DNA of 64,000 nt from Prochlorococcus sp. AG-418-G23 (lineage in GTDB: Bacteria > Cyanobacteriota > Cyanobacteriia > PCC-6307 > Cyanobiaceae), in contig QCLY01000001.1 of assembly GCA_003214195.1 (NCBI GenBank), positions 1 through 64,000 of the forward strand, written 5' to 3'. Shown in pieces: positions 57,452 to 64,000 of the stretch. The translations under genes and the position numbers were made by a program. The notes beneath the pieces are model-generated. The model did no database searches, was not told where the DNA came from, and was given only the letters and a program-made list of their open reading frames with translations. How positions within the stretch are numbered: the stretch's first letter is position 1; each line of letters starts with the position of its first letter.

Positions 57452-57461
57452 CCTTTTGATA

Positions 57462-57821
57462 TTAATGCTTATTCATTCTTGGTGGTTTTCCAAAAGATTG
57501 AAACATATCTCGATCAAGACTATTTTCTAAATCATCCAATTTTTCAAACTTTACCCAGTGAATACAATCAACAGGGCATGTATCTATTGCTTCTTGTATA
57601 ACATCAACGCTATCACCGTCCTGTCTAACAGCTCGACTCCTGCCATGGAATTCATCTACTACAAAAGTGTTTGAAGCAACGTGTATGCAGTATTTACAGC
57701 CAATACATTTGGACTCATCCACCCAAACAGCTTTTTCAGCTAACTTACCTCCAAGTACAGGTTCGAATCCTGTGATTTGAATGTTTTCTCGAACATTATC
57801 AAATGGATCGATAGAATCCAT
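57462..57821 (-). CDS. [4Fe-4S] ferredoxin (119 aa)
   Basis: Single-cluster ferredoxin. Cluster ligands C39, C42, C45 (SKCIGCKYCIHV) with distal C82 in DTCPVDCIHWV; C86 is extra. The normal fourth cysteine of the first motif is missing, so only one cluster is expected. N-terminal ITGFEPVLGGKLAEKAVWVD is conserved in style with cyanobacterial members. It lies 9 bp after ycf35 and 10 bp before the aldo/keto reductase, in an operon that also has a DUF2997 protein. Confidence 0.9.
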   Translation of the reverse strand: MDSIDPFDNVRENIQITGFEPVLGGKLAEKAVWVDESKCIGCKYCIHVASNTFVVDEFHGRSRAVRQDGDSVDVIQEAIDTCPVDCIHWVKFEKLDDLENSLDRDMFQSFGKPPRMNKH

Positions 57822-57830
57822 ATTTTGATA

Positions 57831-58223
57831 TCAATTATCCCACTTGGTTAAAACCAACTCAATAGAACCATCATTTTTATTTGTTTCTTCAACAACTTGA
57901 TATCCTTCCTCTTTAGTTTTGGAAATAATTGTTTGATAAGCATACATCTGAGTAATTTTTGAAATAAATCTTTCAACTGGGATTTCAAATTTCCATAGAT
58001 CAAGATCAGTAACTAATTCATAAGAATTTGAATTCTTATTCCATTTAAATCCAACTTTAGTATCCCCAGATAAATTCATGCTTATGTCAACAGGAGTAAA
58101 CTTGCCTCTATAACCTTTAACGAACTTTTCTTCTTGATTAATTGTGTAACCGAGATTATTTAATGCCTTAATTAATGGCTCCGCTTCTATAAGTTGCGTT
58201 TTAATGGTACTAAAATGTGACAT
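57831..58223 (-). CDS. ycf35: Ycf35 (DUF1257) protein
   Basis: Conserved plastid and cyanobacterial protein of unknown function. 130 residues starting MSHFSTIKTQLIEAEPLIKA, then LNNLGYTINQEEKFVKGYRG and VGFKWNKNSNSYELVTDLDL, the recognisable DUF1257 blocks. It overlaps the DUF2997 gene by 14 bp and precedes a ferredoxin gene by 9 bp. DUF1257 and DUF2997 genes are commonly neighbours, suggesting that the products act together. Confidence 0.88.
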   Translation of the reverse strand: MSHFSTIKTQLIEAEPLIKALNNLGYTINQEEKFVKGYRGKFTPVDISMNLSGDTKVGFKWNKNSNSYELVTDLDLWKFEIPVERFISKITQMYAYQTIISKTKEEGYQVVEETNKNDGSIELVLTKWDN

Positions 58224-58425
58224 TAGATTCGTGTGTTTTTTGTTTTAAATTTTCATTTTGACTAGAGATGAAAGCATCAGATGTTCGCCTCTTAACTGTT
58301 ACTTTGCCAAGAGCATCTTCGAGATTTTTTGTAGCTTCATTACATGAATTCCCAATAAATCCCTCGACAGTCTCTTCAACTCTTCCATCTTGATGAATTT
58401 TGAATCTCAATGTTTTTTGAGGCAT
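58210..58425 (-). CDS. DUF2997 protein (71 aa)
   Basis: Small protein of the DUF2997 family: MPQKTLRFKIHQDGRVEETV, then EGFIGNSCNEATKNLEDALG, a ferredoxin-like alpha/beta pattern. I start it at ATG 58425, since the residues before it come from a TTG at 58434. The tail (SDAFISSQNENLKQKTHESN) is longer than usual. First gene of the DUF2997-ycf35-ferredoxin-AKR cluster and overlapping ycf35 by 14 bp. Confidence 0.82.
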   Translation of the reverse strand: MPQKTLRFKIHQDGRVEETVEGFIGNSCNEATKNLEDALGKVTVKRRTSDAFISSQNENLKQKTHESNVTF

Positions 58426-58573
58426 TAAATTCAAGTACTAAGTACTTTTACTTTATATAGAATAACGAAAATTTTTTGTTTCAGTTGGTACAAGTTAATT
58501 AATTTTAATTTTTATATTGAATATCTGATAAATTATTTTTTTTTTAGAATTTTAGCAAAAGTAATTGGGAAAT

Positions 58574-59341
58574 TTAATTATAAAAACCTTGCATCCCCAT
58601 TGAATCTAAGGCGGTTTTAGCTTCTTCCATAACAGATGGCTCTTTATCGAAAAGAGCTATTTTAGTGCATTCATCAACGAAACTTTCTTGAAATGTATTG
58701 TTTAATTTTTCGTACAACCTACACAATGACCAAATACAATTACTCCTTACCCCAGATTCACTATCTATCCTTAAACTGATTAAAAGCTGTTCTGCTGCTA
58801 ATTTTGCGTTTTCTAAAGAAACATTTCCAATTTCTGCTAAAGAACTAGATGACCATAACCTCACTGCTGCTACATCATTCTTCAAAGCATTTATTAATGG
58901 TTTTAAAACAATTTGGTCATCATAATTAGCCAAGCTCCATGCAGTAGCTCTTCTAACATAAGCGTTATCATCAGTCTCCAAAAGACTTACAAGTTTCTTT
59001 ACAGCACTAGGACATGGATTACGACCTAAAGCATATACTGCACTCATTCTCTCAACAGGACAAGGCTGATCCAGTAATGGTAATAAAAAAGGAAAAGATC
59101 TTTTATCTCTATATTCACAAAATATTCTTAAGCCTTGTATTCTTTCTTCTTTATTCCCTTCTAGCATTTTTAAGGCTTCATTGCACTCTTGAGTTATGTT
59201 TAAACCTTTTGAAAAAGGATCTTCATCAATTTGTTCTAAAGGGTCTATTTCAATCTCTAAAGCCAATTCTCTAGCCAAAACATCTGGATCAACAGCAATT
59301 TCGGCTAGGCTTTCTTTTTTAGGATCTTTATTTTGTGTCAT
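58574..59341 (-). CDS. HEAT-repeat protein (PBS lyase-like repeats)
   Basis: 255-residue all-helical repeat protein (ATG 59341; the frame also offers TTG 59347). Repeat units are visible as RSFPFLLPLLDQPCPVERMS-AVYALGR, PSAVKKLVSLLETDDNAYVR-RATAWSLA and VLKPLINALKNDVAAVRLWS-SSSLAE. Such repeats are found in phycobilin lyases and in scaffold proteins. Prochlorococcus has almost no phycobiliprotein, so an adaptor role is as likely as lyase activity. Confidence 0.85.
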   Translation of the reverse strand: MTQNKDPKKESLAEIAVDPDVLARELALEIEIDPLEQIDEDPFSKGLNITQECNEALKMLEGNKEERIQGLRIFCEYRDKRSFPFLLPLLDQPCPVERMSAVYALGRNPCPSAVKKLVSLLETDDNAYVRRATAWSLANYDDQIVLKPLINALKNDVAAVRLWSSSSLAEIGNVSLENAKLAAEQLLISLRIDSESGVRSNCIWSLCRLYEKLNNTFQESFVDECTKIALFDKEPSVMEEAKTALDSMGMQGFYN

Positions 59342-59358
59342 TATCAAAACCTAAAATA

Positions 59359-59484
59359 TCAATTCATAGGAGCAGGCGACATCATATCTCCAGGCAACCA
59401 GATTCTTGCACTAACTGCAAGGAAGGCAATCCCAAAAAGTGCGACTATGGCGAAAGGTAAAATTTTTGTCTTGATAAAACCCAA
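59359..59484 (-). CDS. Small conserved membrane protein (41 aa), TTG start
   Basis: TTG 59484 to TGA 59359. A basic N-terminus is followed by one membrane helix (ILPFAIVALFGIAFLAVSAR) and the tail IWLPGDMMSPAPMN. The LPGDMM-AP element at the end of the helix is one I associate with small conserved proteins of marine cyanobacteria, but I cannot give a name. It ends 11 bp before the HEAT-repeat start codon. Confidence 0.6.
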   Translation of the reverse strand: MGFIKTKILPFAIVALFGIAFLAVSARIWLPGDMMSPAPMN

Positions 59485-59552
59485 AGATTAGTAATTAATT
59501 AAATCAATGATAACCTTTTTAATATACTTTTAAAAAATTTTCTAAGTTAATT

Positions 59553-60605
<1,053 letters not shown>

Positions 60606-60630
60606 TTATTTTTAGTTAAAAGAACTAGCT

Positions 60631-60786
<156 letters not shown>

Positions 60787-60837
60787 TTACAAAATTGAAA
60801 TTCTATTCTAGTAATTAAAAATAATAATAGATAATAT

Positions 60838-64000
<3,163 letters not shown>

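Noticed and set aside
57757-57773. T-arm-like sequence ACAGGTTCGAATCCTGT, as in a tRNA or phage att site
   Set aside because: It lies within the ferredoxin coding sequence (codons for ITGFEPV). No acceptor, D or anticodon stems can be built around it and no CCA end is present.

Overview
The window is a stretch of an AT-rich cyanobacterial chromosome, most probably a high-light Prochlorococcus. Evidence for this: marine-cyanobacterial protein families throughout (PSRP-3/Ycf65, Ycf35, DUF1818, DUF2811, DUF3143, DUF3326), two single-helix high-light-inducible proteins, a short PTOX-type plastoquinol oxidase, a split RNA polymerase beta' subunit (rpoC2), the divided cyanobacterial ATP synthase gene set and very low GC. 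The assignment is an inference from gene content and order; no rRNA or tRNA gene lies in the window. I see no CRISPR array, insertion sequence, integrase or prophage.

Layout. 0-8.6 kb: tatA, a Nif11-like small protein, a CrtISO/phytoene-desaturase-type flavoprotein, PTOX and many small proteins of unknown function, several missed by length cut-offs (33-50 aa), including an hli gene at 8028-8162. 8.6-10.9 kb: a gene-poor accessory-looking stretch. It holds a minus-strand RNA leader (promoter, hairpins, terminator-like hairpin) ahead of a 33-aa YRG-motif peptide, a small gene broken or programmed at an A AAA AAC slippery site, and tiny genes behind consensus Shine-Dalgarno sequences. 10.9-16.3 kb: a cupin-LOG pair, an M48 peptidase, an EVE-domain protein, DUF2811, a DnaA-box pair, DUF1818 and rpoZ. 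16.4-22.6 kb: an Hsp70-like protein, pyrR, gpmI-secG, groES-groEL with an intrinsic terminator and an upstream K-box. 22.8-33 kb: atpD-atpC, PSRP-3, pepP, a CNNM transporter-like protein, a GTPase, nadD-nadE, DUF3326 and a [2Fe-2S] ferredoxin. 33-38.7 kb: the second ATP synthase operon (atp1-a-c-b'-b-delta-alpha-gamma). 39-44.3 kb: ftsW, ccdA-ccs1 (cytochrome c maturation), queF, glnB (PII), tlyA. 44.5-50 kb: purB, fumC, a large Ski2-like RNA helicase. 50.1-54.7 kb: a complete late biotin operon (bioF, a BioK-like esterase, bioC, bioD, bioA). 54.7-60.8 kb: DUF3143, a J-domain membrane protein, rsmG, the tight cluster DUF2997-Ycf35-[4Fe-4S] ferredoxin-aldo/keto reductase, a HEAT-repeat protein, rlmN and a second hli. 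60.8-64 kb: the C-terminal part of rpoC2, cut by the window end.

How it works together. Most of the window is streamlined core metabolism in short operons, often with 1-14 bp overlaps: energy (both ATP synthase operons, PTOX, cytochrome c assembly), cofactors (NAD, biotin, queuosine), nitrogen signalling (PII) and protein folding (GroE, Hsp70-like, J-protein). The most interesting material is in the small-gene region at 8-11 kb, in the regulatory DNA between groES and atpD, and in the Ycf35/DUF2997/ferredoxin operon, whose function is unknown.
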